From positions 332,570 through 396,569 of the forward strand of contig NW_003134344.1 of assembly GCF_000003605.2 (NCBI RefSeq): a stretch of 64,000 nt of DNA, read 5' to 3'. The first letter of the stretch is position 1. Every line of letters starts with the position of its first letter. The notes beneath the pieces were generated by a model. The model saw nothing but the letters and a program-made list of their open reading frames with translations, was not told the origin of the DNA and did no database searches. The translations under genes were made by a program, and so were the position numbers. This stretch comes from Saccoglossus kowalevskii. Lineage: Eukaryota > Hemichordata > Enteropneusta > Harrimaniidae. Positions 39,548 through 52,138 of this stretch are shown one piece after another.

Positions 39548-40283
39548 TATTCATGTAGTTGTGTGTTAATATATATATAGAAGAACCTTCCCAAATAAAA
39601 GAAATTCTAAAATTTAAAAATATAAAGATAGTCACTAAAACATGTACTTTCACAATCAAGCAAGAGAATAGACATGTTGGTGAACTAGCCTTGCACTGTG
39701 AGTGTTTTATTGTTTACACTCTGTAAAATACCAGTTTTTTTCACAAATAAAAAAATTTTAAAAAAAAAGAACTGCAGACCTCACTTCTTTATATTTTTGT
39801 GTGGGCCAGCCAAGTTTCCACATAAAAAATACACATAATATTTCTATTTAATTTATTTTATTTAAAAAAAAATATTTTAGAAGCATAACAATACAACGAC
39901 TAGATTTGGTGTCACAGTTTGCTTCCAATTCATACTCGAATATTGCCAGCAATAATTAATAAAGCTTGTTCAGAAAACCATTTATTCCCGACATCATATT
40001 CAATGGCTAGTTCTCAGGATCTACAACAGTAAATAAATAAACAGAAATCATTTTATGCGTGGTTTTTTGACGACACTGCCATATCGCACAGATATTCAAC
40101 ACCGCCATATCGAATTTGGATTTGGACCATACCATTTCAAGCTGCATGGTGTCTAAACAATGACTCAACAAACAATAAACACATCTTCCACCCACCACAC
40201 AAATTTTAGCCACAATTGAACAACCAAGAAAGCAACAAATATCAGGCTGCATCTTGAAAACAACGAGATACCGCATTACAACC

Positions 40284-40458
40284 AGTCATTACAAACATGA
40301 AATCCTCCACCCCTCCCAGTACACCCTACAGCATTAATGGTTCCTATACTCATTTGCATCTATGTACAACAAGCTTAGCCAATAGATGCACCTGACTCAT
40401 CAAACTTTTGACCAACCACTCATTCTAAATATTGTTGAGTGAGGGCGCTATTTACTAA
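40284..40458. repeat. 175-bp tandem duplication, unit 1
   Basis: Nearly identical to 40545-40719 (one mismatch seen, G versus T in CTAT(G/T)TACAAC), with an exact offset of 261 bp. The unit contains an ATTTGCAT octamer (40352-40359) and GAGGGCGCTATTTACTAA at its end. Such identity implies a recent event. No coding function is supported. Confidence 0.93.
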
Positions 40459-40489
40459 TGATAGGAATCTTTTAAACGAATTAAACACG

Positions 40490-40514
40490 TATATATTTAT
40501 ATATATATATATAT
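40490..40514. repeat. (TA)n microsatellite between the two 175-bp units
   Basis: TA-rich run in the 86-bp spacer of the tandem duplication; slippage or breakage there may have helped the duplication. Confidence 0.8.
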
Positions 40515-40544
40515 GCGTCAGCATGGAGTAGCGTGAAGGTAGAT

Positions 40545-40719
40545 AGTCATTACAAACATGAAATCCTCCACCCCTCCCAGTACACCCTACAGCATTAATG
40601 GTTCCTATACTCATTTGCATCTATTTACAACAAGCTTAGCCAATAGATGCACCTGACTCATCAAACTTTTGACCAACCACTCATTCTAAATATTGTTGAG
40701 TGAGGGCGCTATTTACTAA
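40545..40719. repeat. 175-bp tandem duplication, unit 2
   Basis: Second unit; octamer ATTTGCAT at 40613-40620. It ends about 1 kb upstream of receptor 2. Confidence 0.93.
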
Positions 40720-41344
40720 AATAGGTAGGATCCTCAAACCTCGAACAAATGCTTTTTTTTCTGAACCAACTAAAAACATTTTGGCGATAGAAGGTCGAGA
40801 ATCAAGATATATTATATATTTCAAATTCAACTACTGTCAGCTTTTTCAAAATGAACACACATGTACCCGATTAGACTGTCTACTATATGGGATTAAATGT
40901 CACAATAAGACTGTTGCTAAATTCACAATAACGTTCCTACAGCAAATATAACTTATATATAGAACTTTTCTTCAATTTACACTCATGTCATCATTATGAT
41001 CATATAGAGTTTGTTCTAAAAATGTCATACGTCAAAGCATATATGTTCACATTATGTAAAAAAATAAGACAAAAATATTTATTTTATTTATCCTTCAAAA
41101 CATGTTCTGTGCAATACATGTACCTGTATTTTAAATTCAAGATCACAGTTTAGAGTAACAGTATCTGTGTACCTAAAGATTACGTCATATCACAAATTCC
41201 TTATCGTCACATAAACTATTGCCTGAAACCCATGTACACCTTGCATTACACCTGTACTTTAGAAGATTGAAGTTAATTAATTTCCATCAAACTTCTTGAA
41301 TCAACGACCCAGTTATTAAATTTCACTACCAACTAACATCTCAT

Positions 41345-41500
41345 GGAATATACTATTCAGTAAAATTCATCGAACATGGTATATAAATAATATTTTATCT
41401 ACTGGTTTATGATAGTTGTATTATGTTCACTCAACGTGAGTTGTTCAAATGTTGATACTGCCACCAACGATTAAATTGTGTTCCGATGCTTATCAAAACA
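41345..41500. repeat. Intergenic repeat upstream of receptor 2 (copy B)
   Basis: Diverged partner of 33060-33235 (shared ATTCAGTAAAATTCA and ATACTGCCACCAACG). It lies 250-400 bp upstream of receptor 2 and could be a promoter-proximal block copied elsewhere, or an unrecognised repeat family. Confidence 0.5.
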
Positions 41501-41733
41501 GTATAGTAGTTTATATTTGTTACTAAGATACCAAGTTGTTAAATAAAAGAATTGAAGACTATAAATATTGATCTCACTACATAATGTCTACCAATAAATT
41601 GCACTGATGGTTATTTCATTTATCTTATTAAACATTAATAGTAGATGTAAATTATTAAACCTTCCGGGCTTCTCATAATATGTCACGTGGTTGCATATAT
41701 GAGCTGCTTGTGTGTATACTGTACAGTCGTTAG

Positions 41734-42861
41734 TCAATCAACAGAGCATTGGCAACGAGTCCATCAGGACACCATGTTGGTAAAACATCTTTCTCTGACT
41801 CAGAAGCGAATCTCGTGTTTAATACATCCGAGTATCCGAGGGAAATTGAGAGGTGTTCGTTCATCTGCTTTGTAGCGTTATCCATATCGACGTTCGGTGT
41901 ACTTGGTAACGTAGCATTTCTCTTTGTCGTGATTCGAGTGTGTTCCATGCGAACCGTCACTAACGCCTACTTAGTCAACTTGGCGTTTGCGGATTTATTA
42001 CATCTGGTTACACACACTTCACTCTGGTTGTGTGGTATACTTGCCGATCCGTGTCCCGTAGACCAGGACACAAACCTATCCGTATTTTGTGTTTCTTTGG
42101 TTTTCTCGCGTATGAGCCAATATGTGTCAATGTTCACAGTAACGGTGTTGAGTCTTGAACGATATGTAGCTGTATGCCGGCCGATCGTCTATCGCAACGG
42201 AGCGATTCATCGACCTTGTGTTGTAGCTACCGTGATCGGCAGTACCTGGCTGCTGGCATTGCTTTTTTCTTCAGAACAGTTTGTTGTTTGTATTGTCACT
42301 ACCGATAGTTACTACCATAATCGCGCAATAATTGGAGGTATTATTTTCATCGTGTCGTTGATGCTGCTAATGACAATTGTCACCGCCGTATATGTGAATA
42401 TTATTTGCCGTGTCAGAGCTTCTACCCACTCTGTGAAAAGTCGTGAAAAACAGATAATACGAATTTGTATAGCGACAGCTTGCATTTACTTCATCTGTAT
42501 GTTACCCAGCGTTTTGCAGGCGTTCATGATAGTGCTACATTCTCTGCAATATAATATCAACAACATACTGGAAAAGCTTATCGTAACCAATAACGTCGCC
42601 ACTATTCTTCTAGAAGTAAATTCGTCTATCAACCCTATAGTATATAATGCACTGAGTTCAAACTACAGGAGTGCTTTCAGCATGGCGTTCAAGTGTTCTA
42701 AATTGCACACCTGCTTCTTTGTACCTTGCAGAGAACCTGCGGGTATTAACAAAAGTAACGAGCACCATAGCGAAGAGCATGTCGATTTAACGCAATTTAC
42801 CAACTTGAAACCTTGTGAAACAGAATATAGAAGAGGTCATAGAAGGAACTCGGAATGCTGA
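41734..42861 (+). CDS. TRH-receptor-like G-protein-coupled receptor (receptor 2), 5' end unresolved
   Basis: Tandem paralogue of receptor 1 with about four fifths identity across the helices. Counting from 41749, about 370 residues: GN at 54, LAFAD with D82, ERY at 137-139, W167, disulfide cysteines about 114 and 181, CMLP in helix 6, and NPIVY at 295-299. Loop 2 carries one extra residue relative to receptor 1, and the C-terminal tails are unrelated. An N-glycosylation site (NTS) lies at about residue 25. The frame opens after an in-frame TAG at 41731-41733 and contains no ATG until codon 67 (41947), inside the first intracellular loop, so 41734 is only the open limit. Either a 5' exon is spliced in (AG at 41743-41744 is a weak acceptor), or a non-ATG codon is used, or an upstream frame starting at ATG 41699 was shifted out of register. 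Confidence 0.9.
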   Translation, partial: SINRALATSPSGHHVGKTSFSDSEANLVFNTSEYPREIERCSFICFVALSISTFGVLGNVAFLFVVIRVCSMRTVTNAYLVNLAFADLLHLVTHTSLWLCGILADPCPVDQDTNLSVFCVSLVFSRMSQYVSMFTVTVLSLERYVAVCRPIVYRNGAIHRPCVVATVIGSTWLLALLFSSEQFVVCIVTTDSYYHNRAIIGGIIFIVSLMLLMTIVTAVYVNIICRVRASTHSVKSREKQIIRICIATACIYFICMLPSVLQAFMIVLHSLQYNINNILEKLIVTNNVATILLEVNSSINPIVYNALSSNYRSAFSMAFKCSKLHTCFFVPCREPAGINKSNEHHSEEHVDLTQFTNLKPCETEYRRGHRRNSEC

Positions 42862-43074
42862 TAATGCAAATGTGGCACAACTTTCACATGCAATATGTAT
42901 TAAAAAACTCGTCACTCTATACTTATTATTATAATTATATTATATTCGAACGTTTTGAATGGATTTTAATGAATCAATCAATTATTGACGTCGCGTGTTT
43001 AGTTAGTTCGTCGTTGTAGCATTTGTGGATATTAATGTCCGAAATATATCACGAGATATGAAGTATTATATTAT

Positions 43075-43078
<4 letters not shown>

Positions 43079-43126
<48 letters not shown>
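43079..43126. repeat. (TA)n microsatellite in the receptor 2 3' region
   Basis: About 24 TA units between the receptor 2 stop and its candidate polyadenylation signal, so probably transcribed. Confidence 0.95.
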
Positions 43127-43130
<4 letters not shown>

Positions 43131-43284
43131 GCCTAAATGATTGTATTATATCATGTATTTTACTCTTGTACATCTTGTTTTATACAGTCGCATTGATGCG
43201 TAGATAGGTACTGCAGCTGCACTATATTTGTCTGATCAGTTATGTGTTCAGATTAAATGTGTCCGAGTAAAGCAATGCAGCATT

Positions 43285-43290
43285 AATAAA
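43285..43290 (+). terminator. Candidate polyadenylation signal AATAAA for receptor 2
   Basis: Canonical hexamer 424 bases after the stop; assigned by position only. Confidence 0.3.
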
Positions 43291-43299
43291 CCATACGAC

Positions 43300-46200
43300 G
43301 GATGAAAATAGCTTTCAAGGCTTTAGGATTTGTCATTTATTTATAGGCGACTGACAGTTTTAGCAGCGGGAACAAAATTCAGAATTATATTTTCACAATT
43401 AAAAGTAATACAATACAACCCATGCAAATTATTAGAAAATGAGGCGTCTTAATGTGTATTTTAACATGAATTATTGTGAAAATATAGAAATTATTTAATG
43501 GATACGTTTCAAATATGCATGGCTTTTTATTATTTGTTTAAAAAAAATAGATGCATGAGGTTTTATGGTTTAAATATGAACAAACACATAATTTAAGTGT
43601 CAAAATGCATCTTGGATATTCAAATCGTGCTTCAAGTGTCTTGAAAACTCAGCTTTAGAGGAAAATATTGTATATCATTTGTACATAATAGCTGTACTAT
43701 CATTCGATATTATTTTCTTGTTATCGGGCACATCTAAGCACTTGTCAACACCTAGTTTGTTCATAATATGTACTGCAATACATTCTATTTTGCTATTACA
43801 TTGAGTCGTACAATGGGCCAGGGTATTGAGCCCTTGCTGCAAGCAATATACCTTTATTGATTAATGTAAATACGTCTTACTTAGCCTGCTCAAAAAACAG
43901 TATCTGCTCACAGCTGTTTATTAGCAATAAGACTCGTGAAATGATTATGTGTCTCACTGCAGCTTATTTGCATTATATCCCCGGGATGTAACACAACGTC
44001 TCATCACGATCAAACAACATACCGACAATGACCTAATATTACGACATGAAGTAAAATCAATACATACGATCGAATACGCGAAGATGAATTGATGAAAGAT
44101 AAACACAAAAGTGATCCAATAATTCGATAATTGTAATCATCTCAATTATTTAGGATAAAAACTATTGAGAATTAATACTTTCAAGCACTTTTGTCGGTGA
44201 CTTTTGTACAATATTTACTAGTATGTTTAGGTATTTTTTCATACTTTTATCGTTGAATGTATTTCCTGAGTTAAATTATAATATGTGAGATTTGATTGTA
44301 TAGTTAATACTTGATACTGAATTAATATTTAATCGGGGTATTCGAAATGTTATACTGCTGTATTTTTATTTCCCTTTACAGGCAAAGTAAAAATATGTTT
44401 ATTTGACTCAATTTATTTGAATTTAGAAGCATAGATGTCGAAAAGTTGTTGGTTGCTTATAAATAACTGAAAATGTGTCAATCAGTTTGCGTGCTCTAAT
44501 TTATGCGTGTTTGATTGCTTGTAATTACATTAAGGTATAAATTCAGATTTGTGGGCTTACTTATGTTATTTTTTTAGTTTTATTCAGGGCTGACTACACA
44601 CTGAAATGTACTACAAGTAGAACATATTACATAGAGCAATTTAAAAAATAGAAAACACTGTGGGATACATTATGTTTGTATATAATTGGCTAATCTTCTA
44701 ATGTTCTGTACATTGAATTACAACGTTCCACACTATATAAAAAAACATGTTTTGCAAGCAGAGAACGTTCAGGTCATGTGTTATTGTGTTTTGTTCTGAA
44801 GAATGTTAAATACATGACATGACTTACATGTCATTTCGAGATTTGTGTAACAATGAGTGTATGTGGTGTAGTGGTGAGCTTGATATTTGTCTTATATACG
44901 TTTTTTTGGTAAATATTATTTTGAGTAAATATTGTTATACATATGTTATGTATTTAAAATTGATTGAGTTATAATATAAACAGAATTATCTTATTTAAAT
45001 CATGCCATGAGAACTATGAATATATAATTAATTTTTCCAAGATAACAACATTTTGTGTTAATTCTAAATGGCAATTCTGATTCCTGTTGGTCTGCTAAAT
45101 GCATATTAGCTAAATTAAAACATTGACAGTGATCTTGAAAATCACATTCGCGTATTCGAGAATATATATATATATATATTATTTTAAAACCACATATAGT
45201 TGCTCAAGGAAGATATATACAGCGTATGCAAGCATTTTTTGGGACATAGTGTGAGATATCTTGATTTGCGACTATATATCGGTTGAAGTTATATGTTCTC
45301 GGTTGAATAGAGATGTTGTATAAATTTGACTCAATGTTGATTCGCTTAAATAAATATGTTCCGAATGTCATAATGAAACATAAGGTTTGCATAAAATTTT
45401 TGGTTTGTGTGTTTCTTGCACACGTAACGAGTCACATAATTAACTGTTTAAAGGATTGGCACGTATAGACAAAAAACAGGTATATCTATCATAACTGAAT
45501 ATTTGAATTTTCACCGATATGGATGACAAAGTTACCTGCAATGAATAATCACATGAGGAAAATGCAAATTCATGAGCATAATTAACAATGTAACGCAGGG
45601 AAAATCATTGAGAAATTATTAATTGATTGACATTATGTCAATATATATGATGCCATTGTGTACGTAGTAGTGTGTGTTAGTAGTTGTAGTGTATAGTCGA
45701 ATTCGAAATGTTATAATCGTTTATCGCATGTGTCGGGTGTTGGGAATCAGCCACCCTAAATACCAAATAGCAAATCGTTGTCGGCCTCAGAGGCGAGAAA
45801 TCCGTGGTCGGGTATGGGGAGAAACAACACAAGTCTTAGTGTGTATTGAATTAACAAACAAACCAATTCAATCAATGTAATATCGATATCATAACACGCC
45901 TTAAATCTATACTTACGCGCACAAGTTAAAGCCCCTACACTCCTAAAAGTAACCTATTATAATGACATACAGAAATTCATTTGGTCATACAATGTCAGTT
46001 CTGGTCATAAATACAGCAGTACAATTAATATATACGATATAAGTTCTGGTAACGAGTACAACGTCACAATATTCACTCTCTGTGACTCGTGGTTACTGTT
46101 AATGCAATGCAGATATGTCACTTAGCTGTGTATCACATTCACGGCAGAACAGTCTCAATGCAGATCAACCTTCTATATACGTAGATTGACGTAGTCTCGA

Positions 46201-47195
46201 CGATAAAGAGCATATGAGTTCCATACAGAGTAGTCTGAGATTTGTAGTCTTCTTTCATTCAGGGAGTCGAGAACACCGGAATTTAAGTCACTGCCTGGTT
46301 AGTTGTAAGTCTATAATCTAAAGGCTGCATGAGGAAATCAACAAAAGTGACTAGATATGACAGTTTGGCGACTATACAAACGCCGACATTTCTCATTTGA
46401 AAATATAATTACACGGTCGTAAGTACAAAAATATGTTGGTAGAATCTACATAGTATATCCGATAATCTTGTTTAACAGATTACGAAATATAACTTATGAA
46501 TCGCTGCATCTCAATCTGTACAGAAAAATATGGTTAGAATACAAGTAGCACAGCAATACACTTGTTTACGCTAGATAACTGGCCAAGAAAATAGTCGTAT
46601 TTGACAATTTTTTACGTGCAACTAAGTTTACACAAAATATATGCTCAATATGAAATTAATTACTTACCCGAGAATTCTTTCACACACTTCACGCTCAGCA
46701 ACGGATGGTCTAGATGCCGGTTCCACTGAACCGCGCCTAGAGTTATATCCAGCAACACCACACCACCACGCTAGCCACACCCAGAACTCAGCCACGCTGC
46801 CAGTTACAAATTTACACAATACTGCTTTTTGGAAGTACCGATCTTACTTCCACTCGAATAGTAGAAAACTAGATCAGAGGACACTAGAGCGCAATACACC
46901 AATATATGGATACAGCGACTGCCTAGTAAAGCTATGATGTGGGATTTCTTCTAACCCACTGATCAGAGCAACCTGACTTGTTGCTCCTTCAAAGTTCAAA
47001 ACGAAGTGTGCTTTTATCAGCACTACGCTGTACTCGCTAAAACAAAGTCTTACTCATTAGTACAACAATGCATAATACAGCTTCCACCTCAGCTATGTGG
47101 GAAACTGTAATTCCAGTGCTACCCATAATATTACAGCATGGCGTCTAAAAAGTGAATGTAATTTTCATAAACACTTATAAGTTATAAGCAGTGTG
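43300..47195. other. AT-rich intergenic DNA, nothing supported
   Basis: No gene, RNA gene or inverted-repeat element recognised. A GC-richer patch at 46690-46800 lies in a 98-codon frame (46641-46937) with no recognisable motif. Confidence 0.45.
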
Positions 47196-47202
47196 CAATA
47201 TT

Positions 47203-47902
47203 GTCTGCGTAGTAACGTTTTTATTTGGCAAGAAAACTATAAACCATATCTGATTGCACACTGCCCTAATAATGTGCCATGACACGTATAAAATCAGTAG
47301 ATTTTTCTTACGGATAGATGATGTATTCTTTAACTCCGAAGCTACTCAGAGACTTTCACATAATAACTATACTCGTGTGTGTATGTGTGGTAATGATATG
47401 TCGATTTAGAGAATTAAATGTGTTAAAAAGAAAATCATACAATTATAATAGCATAAACACTAAAAGTTGTGTTGTATTTACATGCGAGTCATAACTCAGT
47501 ATGTGTCATTTGCTAATAAATTCCAACATTTAGTGATGTGAGTATTATATCTACATCGATATCACTACATTGACATCATCGTCACTTCACCGTCTGCTGC
47601 AATCCATTAAGAAATCGTGCATAAAATAGTGTTAAATTGCGCATTCACAAATAGTGATTTGCATGCCTCAGTAGTTTTTGAACATTTAACTGAACCTTTT
47701 TAGGTTCAAAGAATATAAATACACTAACAATCAACACAGTAGATATAAGGAAGTGATTAGAATGGTAATGGATAAATAAATGTAAAGAACATGGCAAATA
47801 CAACGAATAAGTAGTTGAGTTCACTTGTGTGCTGTATATACGCAATCATCTGCATAACATGATTTGCCATTGCAAAGTGTTTGAGGAAGCTTAGTAAAAT
47901 AT
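47203..47902. repeat. 700-bp duplicated block, copy A
   Basis: Collinear with 48901-49599 with many substitutions and small indels. The best conserved core (47531-47611) spans a word with TCTACATCGATATCAC and CGTCTGCTGCAATCCATTAAG. Other shared words include ATAAATACACTAACAATCAA and GTGATTAGAAT. No frame is open in both copies, so the block is probably non-coding. Confidence 0.85.
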
Positions 47903-48424
47903 CCTGTATATATATATATAATATTGGATGGGGGGGCATTGCGAAAACATTAACATTTTTAAAAATAAATAATGAAAGATCATGTGTAAAATTATTGTAT
48001 AGTTAAGATAAAAAATAAAATGAATGGACAAATCAAATGTTCTTTTCAAGATTTATTTTGTGCTATTTATGTGTGTAAAGGAAATAATAGTGGTGCCATA
48101 CCTTAGTCTGTTAGTCAGTATATCAGTAATACTAAACCATAACACCATTTGCAACAATAACTCCTAAGCTCTTATTCATATACCTATTCCATATTCACAA
48201 GACAAATACACACTAATCCAATCGATTAATACCACATAGATCAGAAGTAGTAGTATAAAACAAACATAAAACAATGTTGATCAGTCTCCTACATATTTAT
48301 ACAATATCACCAACTGTAGTATCAATACCTCTCATATACGGGTACAACACGATGATCGAAACCCGTCTCCTAGAATGGAGTAAATCACAATATACTATGA
48401 TAATCGCACCATTATTTCACTCTA

Positions 48425-48661
48425 ATGGCGTCTGTAGGTAGGTCGAATCACGCAAACCTGCGTTACTGGCTGCCGAATGTGGTCATCAAAATGCAAAATG
48501 TTCAAAGTCCATGGTTTACAAGTTTGCCCAAACACGCTTATTATGACTATGAGAACAATATTTTCAATACAGGTGGGAAAAATCACAAAGACATTTCACT
48601 TGCACAACGTGAGCAGCTGGGAAGATTGCTTCACACGCAAACCAAAGCCCAACCATGTAGG
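48425..48661 (+). other. Exon-like open stretch of unknown identity
   Basis: An ATG-started frame of 79 codons (MASVGRSNHANLRYWLPNVV...) lies in a GC-richer patch. It ends at CCATGTAG|GTAACC, which would be a good splice donor just before the stop, so it could be a first coding exon. It sits in the spacer of the 700-bp duplication. No family recognised; chance remains likely. Confidence 0.2.
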
Positions 48662-48900
48662 TAACCATATGTGAATTACGTTTATCTTGTCAATAAACAC
48701 GTTGCAGATATGATATATATTTTCTTGTACAGTTCTGTTCCGAAGTCGTAACGTCAACTGAATTATTTATTCTTAGCTTCTTAATAGTGATTCATTGTAT
48801 AGTGTCGAACAAGTGAATGTACTTAGTATCATGACACAGAGGCAACATACATTTAAAACAAGGTGCTGGTGGCAGCGTGTACGAGTTAACAAGTAAGGTG

Positions 48901-49599
48901 GCTGCGTGGTAACGTGTTTAATTGGCGAGGAAAATTTAAACCATATCACACTGGCAAATAATCATGCAGTGACACGTGTCAATTCGGAAAATTTTGCTGA
49001 TGAATAGATGCTGTGTTCTTTAACATCTGGTCTATACAGACTTGCACATCAAAACGTGGTCATTGTCCATTAGAAACTATTGAGTGTGTATCTTAATGAT
49101 CTGTCGATTTACCAACGTTAACGTAATCATACTACCGCAGAAATGGTTGTGTTATTTTACCCTACGAGACTTCAAAATTCAATACATGTAATATGCCTCA
49201 TGTTGACTTTCATATACTAATTCAGTTAGTTAATTAGTGATGTGAGTAATATATCTACATTGATATCACTACATGGACATCATCGGCGTCACTTCATCGT
49301 CTGCTGCAATCCATTAAGAATTTTTTAGAAGGGTAATCTATGTTAAATTGAGCATTCACAAAAAGTGATGTGCATGCCTCGGTAGTTTTTAACTCTAGAC
49401 CTGTTTCAGCTGAATGAATATAAATACACTAACAATCAAATACGTAGAAGTAAAGAAGTGATTAGAATAGTAATGGATAAATGAATTTTAAAAACATGGC
49501 AAACATAGTAGTTAGCGTTCACTTGTGTGGTGTATGTACGCAATCACCTGCTTAACATCTTTGTAACTGCAAAGTGGTTGAAGGAGCTTAGTAAAATAT
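48901..49599. repeat. 700-bp duplicated block, copy B
   Basis: Partner of 47203-47902 at an offset of about 1.7 kb. Conserved core at 49235-49318, about 93% identical to copy A there by eye, against visibly lower identity in the flanks. Confidence 0.85.
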
Positions 49600-50783
49600 A
49601 TTGTTTCTTATTTAAGTGATGATTTCAAATGTCGCATTTCATCATACATTAACGAACATGTTAACAGCACATTTGTGTATGCCGGTAAGTAGGTAAGTAT
49701 TTGAGTATAAAATGTGACAATCTTGCAACAAAAATAGCTGCTTGTGTTACTGAAATAATCTGCGAACCGTGTGTGGTTGAGAATTATAATAATAAATGAA
49801 TTATTTAATAATATTCGCAGAATAATGTTTTTAGTTTATGGAAACATTTGATAGCTGCAGCACTAACTATGGATATCCCTTAAGGACATAAACTTTGCTT
49901 CGAACACATTCAATTGACGTCATTCTCAATCATTGGAATCAATTCAGCTGCCCGTTTTTTGTATTATTTTCGAGTAATTATAATGAGAATGGTGTGGTTA
50001 CTGGGAACCTGTGTACAAACTGAAATCATTTTACGTTCAGCAAGGTCTATCCGTGTGTTGTTGATCTTAAAGTTTTATTTCCACTTTAGTAGTGTATATT
50101 GCGTAACAATAAATACAGATCATCGCATCTGAATACTTGCATTGCCTTTTATTTATTTTTGTACATCTTTATTTTCTCAGGTAAACGTAGCCAACGCTGA
50201 TCTTGGCGGAATGAGAAAATTCCAGATCTGTAATGTATGAGTTTCTAGAATACAAACTATTAAACAGAGTATTAGTAATGTCCGCTCGGCTGGTTCATAA
50301 ACTGAATTCTTAGTATTCAGGTTTTTGGTGTAAACCCCATGCAATAAATACTGGGGAGGGGGCTTACGTATTGTAAAAAACGCTAAAATGTTTAAAGCAA
50401 GAGGAAATCAAGAATCACTATCTTACCTGGTTTACTTGGTTTTTGGGGAGTTATATTTTGTTGGTCTAAGTGTGAAAGAAAAATATTAATAGTATAACCC
50501 TATCATGAAATCTGAACTTGTAAATTACATAGAGTGCATCTTAAAGAAATCATCTTCAAGAAGTTAAAATCAGAAATGGGCTGGAAAAATGCAATACGCT
50601 GCACAAATAGTATAATAAAAATATATACCCGAGATGTACTGGTACCTTGAAGTTAATTTTAAGAGACGTTGAAGTACAAAAAAATAAATATAAGCTACAG
50701 AGAGTAGGATACGTGGCTAGAAATTGTTATCACTGCAATCAAAATAGCTGACAACTAGGTAGACACTCATCCACACTTATGCT

Positions 50784-50950
50784 TCACTACCATCTCCTAG
50801 CGCAAGTCACTGCACCTGATTAAAAGGCCAGTTTGATGTAAATAGGGTAAAGTGTTCATATTTTCAATTATCTACGGGCTGTTTGTCAATTTGTGTTTGT
50901 CCTCGGCGTTCATAATTGTGATCAGTCCACTACTATAACAACATGCACGT
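50784..50950. repeat. Local tandem duplication, copy A
   Basis: Matches 51005-51180. Shared words include GCAAGTCACTGCACCTG, ACGGGCTGTTTGTCAATTTG and TGTCCTCGGCGTT. Copy B has about 8 extra bases near its start. High identity implies a fairly recent event. Confidence 0.9.
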
Positions 50951-51004
50951 ATCGAAATCATTTCGATATGTGAGCATGCAAGTAACATGCAATCAATATC
51001 AGCT

Positions 51005-51180
51005 TTACTCCCTTCTCCTAGAGCAAGTCACTGCACCTGTCAATTGTGATTAAAATTCCAGTTGGATGTGAATAGAGTGAAGTGTTCATATGTTCAATTA
51101 TATACGGGCTGTTTGTCAATTTGTGTTTGTCCTCGGCGTTTATAATTGTGATCAGACCACTACTACAACAACATGCATAT
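51005..51180. repeat. Local tandem duplication, copy B
   Basis: Second copy of the 50784-50950 unit, offset about 221-229 bp. Confidence 0.9.
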
Positions 51181-51916
51181 CTATGTTTCGTTGCACGTAA
51201 GCTGTACAACATAACAGTCAGTATGACAGATTATTAAGGTCATGCGTTTCTACTTTCCGTTACACACACTTTCTAATGCAGAATAGTCTGTTTTAACGGC
51301 AAACAGCACAAAAACTTATACTATAATACATATAGTCTGATGTTGTATAATATCACAGACGCGTAATCCGACGTTGGTACATCAGTATTTTGAACATGTA
51401 GCGATAATTTAAATGATCACTAAAACACATACATCAATAACATGCAATGATATTTGTATTGCCTTGAAAAAAGTCAAAAATATACTACATTACTAGATAA
51501 TATATAGATCAATTCAATCTCATTATTTATTATTTCACATTATTTGCATAGTCGAATTATCACACAATTAATGGTACTAAAACTGGCAAATGAACTGTAA
51601 ATAGGGAAGTTCCTTGCTCAGTTACGAAATTGCAATGCTTGATACCTAAGCATAAATATATAAGTATAGGATAAAACTTGTGGGATATAAAGACCGACCC
51701 AAGATACATGTTATCGTGTGCAGGTTTTCATATCACAAAGGAGTCGCGCGAAAGATGGTTTATTAAATTTAAAAAAACACTTCAGCAAATTTATGTAGAA
51801 TATACCTTTTTGTGCATATCGTTCTTCACTGAGCAATTGTGTGTGTAAACATTTTTATACACAATTTTCGTTTTCAGAAATCAATCCACACAGTCCTATT
51901 TTTAAATGGCATGCGC

Positions 51917-51924
51917 TATAAAAG
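51917..51924 (+). promoter_or_regulatory. Canonical TATA box
   Basis: TATAAAAG within a GC-flanked context (GCGC before, CTC after), unlike the AT runs common elsewhere. Transcription would start near 51948, about 190 bases before the ATG at 52139. Confidence 0.45.
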
Positions 51925-52138
51925 CTCTGCTTGGTATTATTTGGCTACGTGACTGGCACTACACGTAATACAGGTGGACATAATACGCACGACTTACATC
52001 CTGATTAAATTTTGCTTGGACAGGATTTTGGTATCGACAGTCATTGCTCACAAGCTCAGTATAATAATTACTCAGAATATTACCAGAGCTGCGTGTGTTT
52101 TTCTGTACAAGTTCCCGTAGGTGCAGAGTAGTAGTAAA

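Larger units (their letters stand above)
38470..39590 (+). mobile_element. 5'-truncated Penelope-like retroelement with GIY-YIG endonuclease
   Basis: A remnant of a Penelope-like element of the GIY-YIG (EN+) type. It begins abruptly after a T-rich run, within what is normally the region after the reverse transcriptase core, so the polymerase is missing. It keeps the linker, the cysteine-rich motif, the endonuclease, a 3' tail and a hammerhead ribozyme near 39.5 kb. The copy is broken, with a small number of breaks beyond the truncation, and cannot be autonomous. Many residues typical of the family are intact, so it is not very ancient. The 3' limit, near an AT microsatellite at 39572-39580, is approximate. 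Confidence 0.85.
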
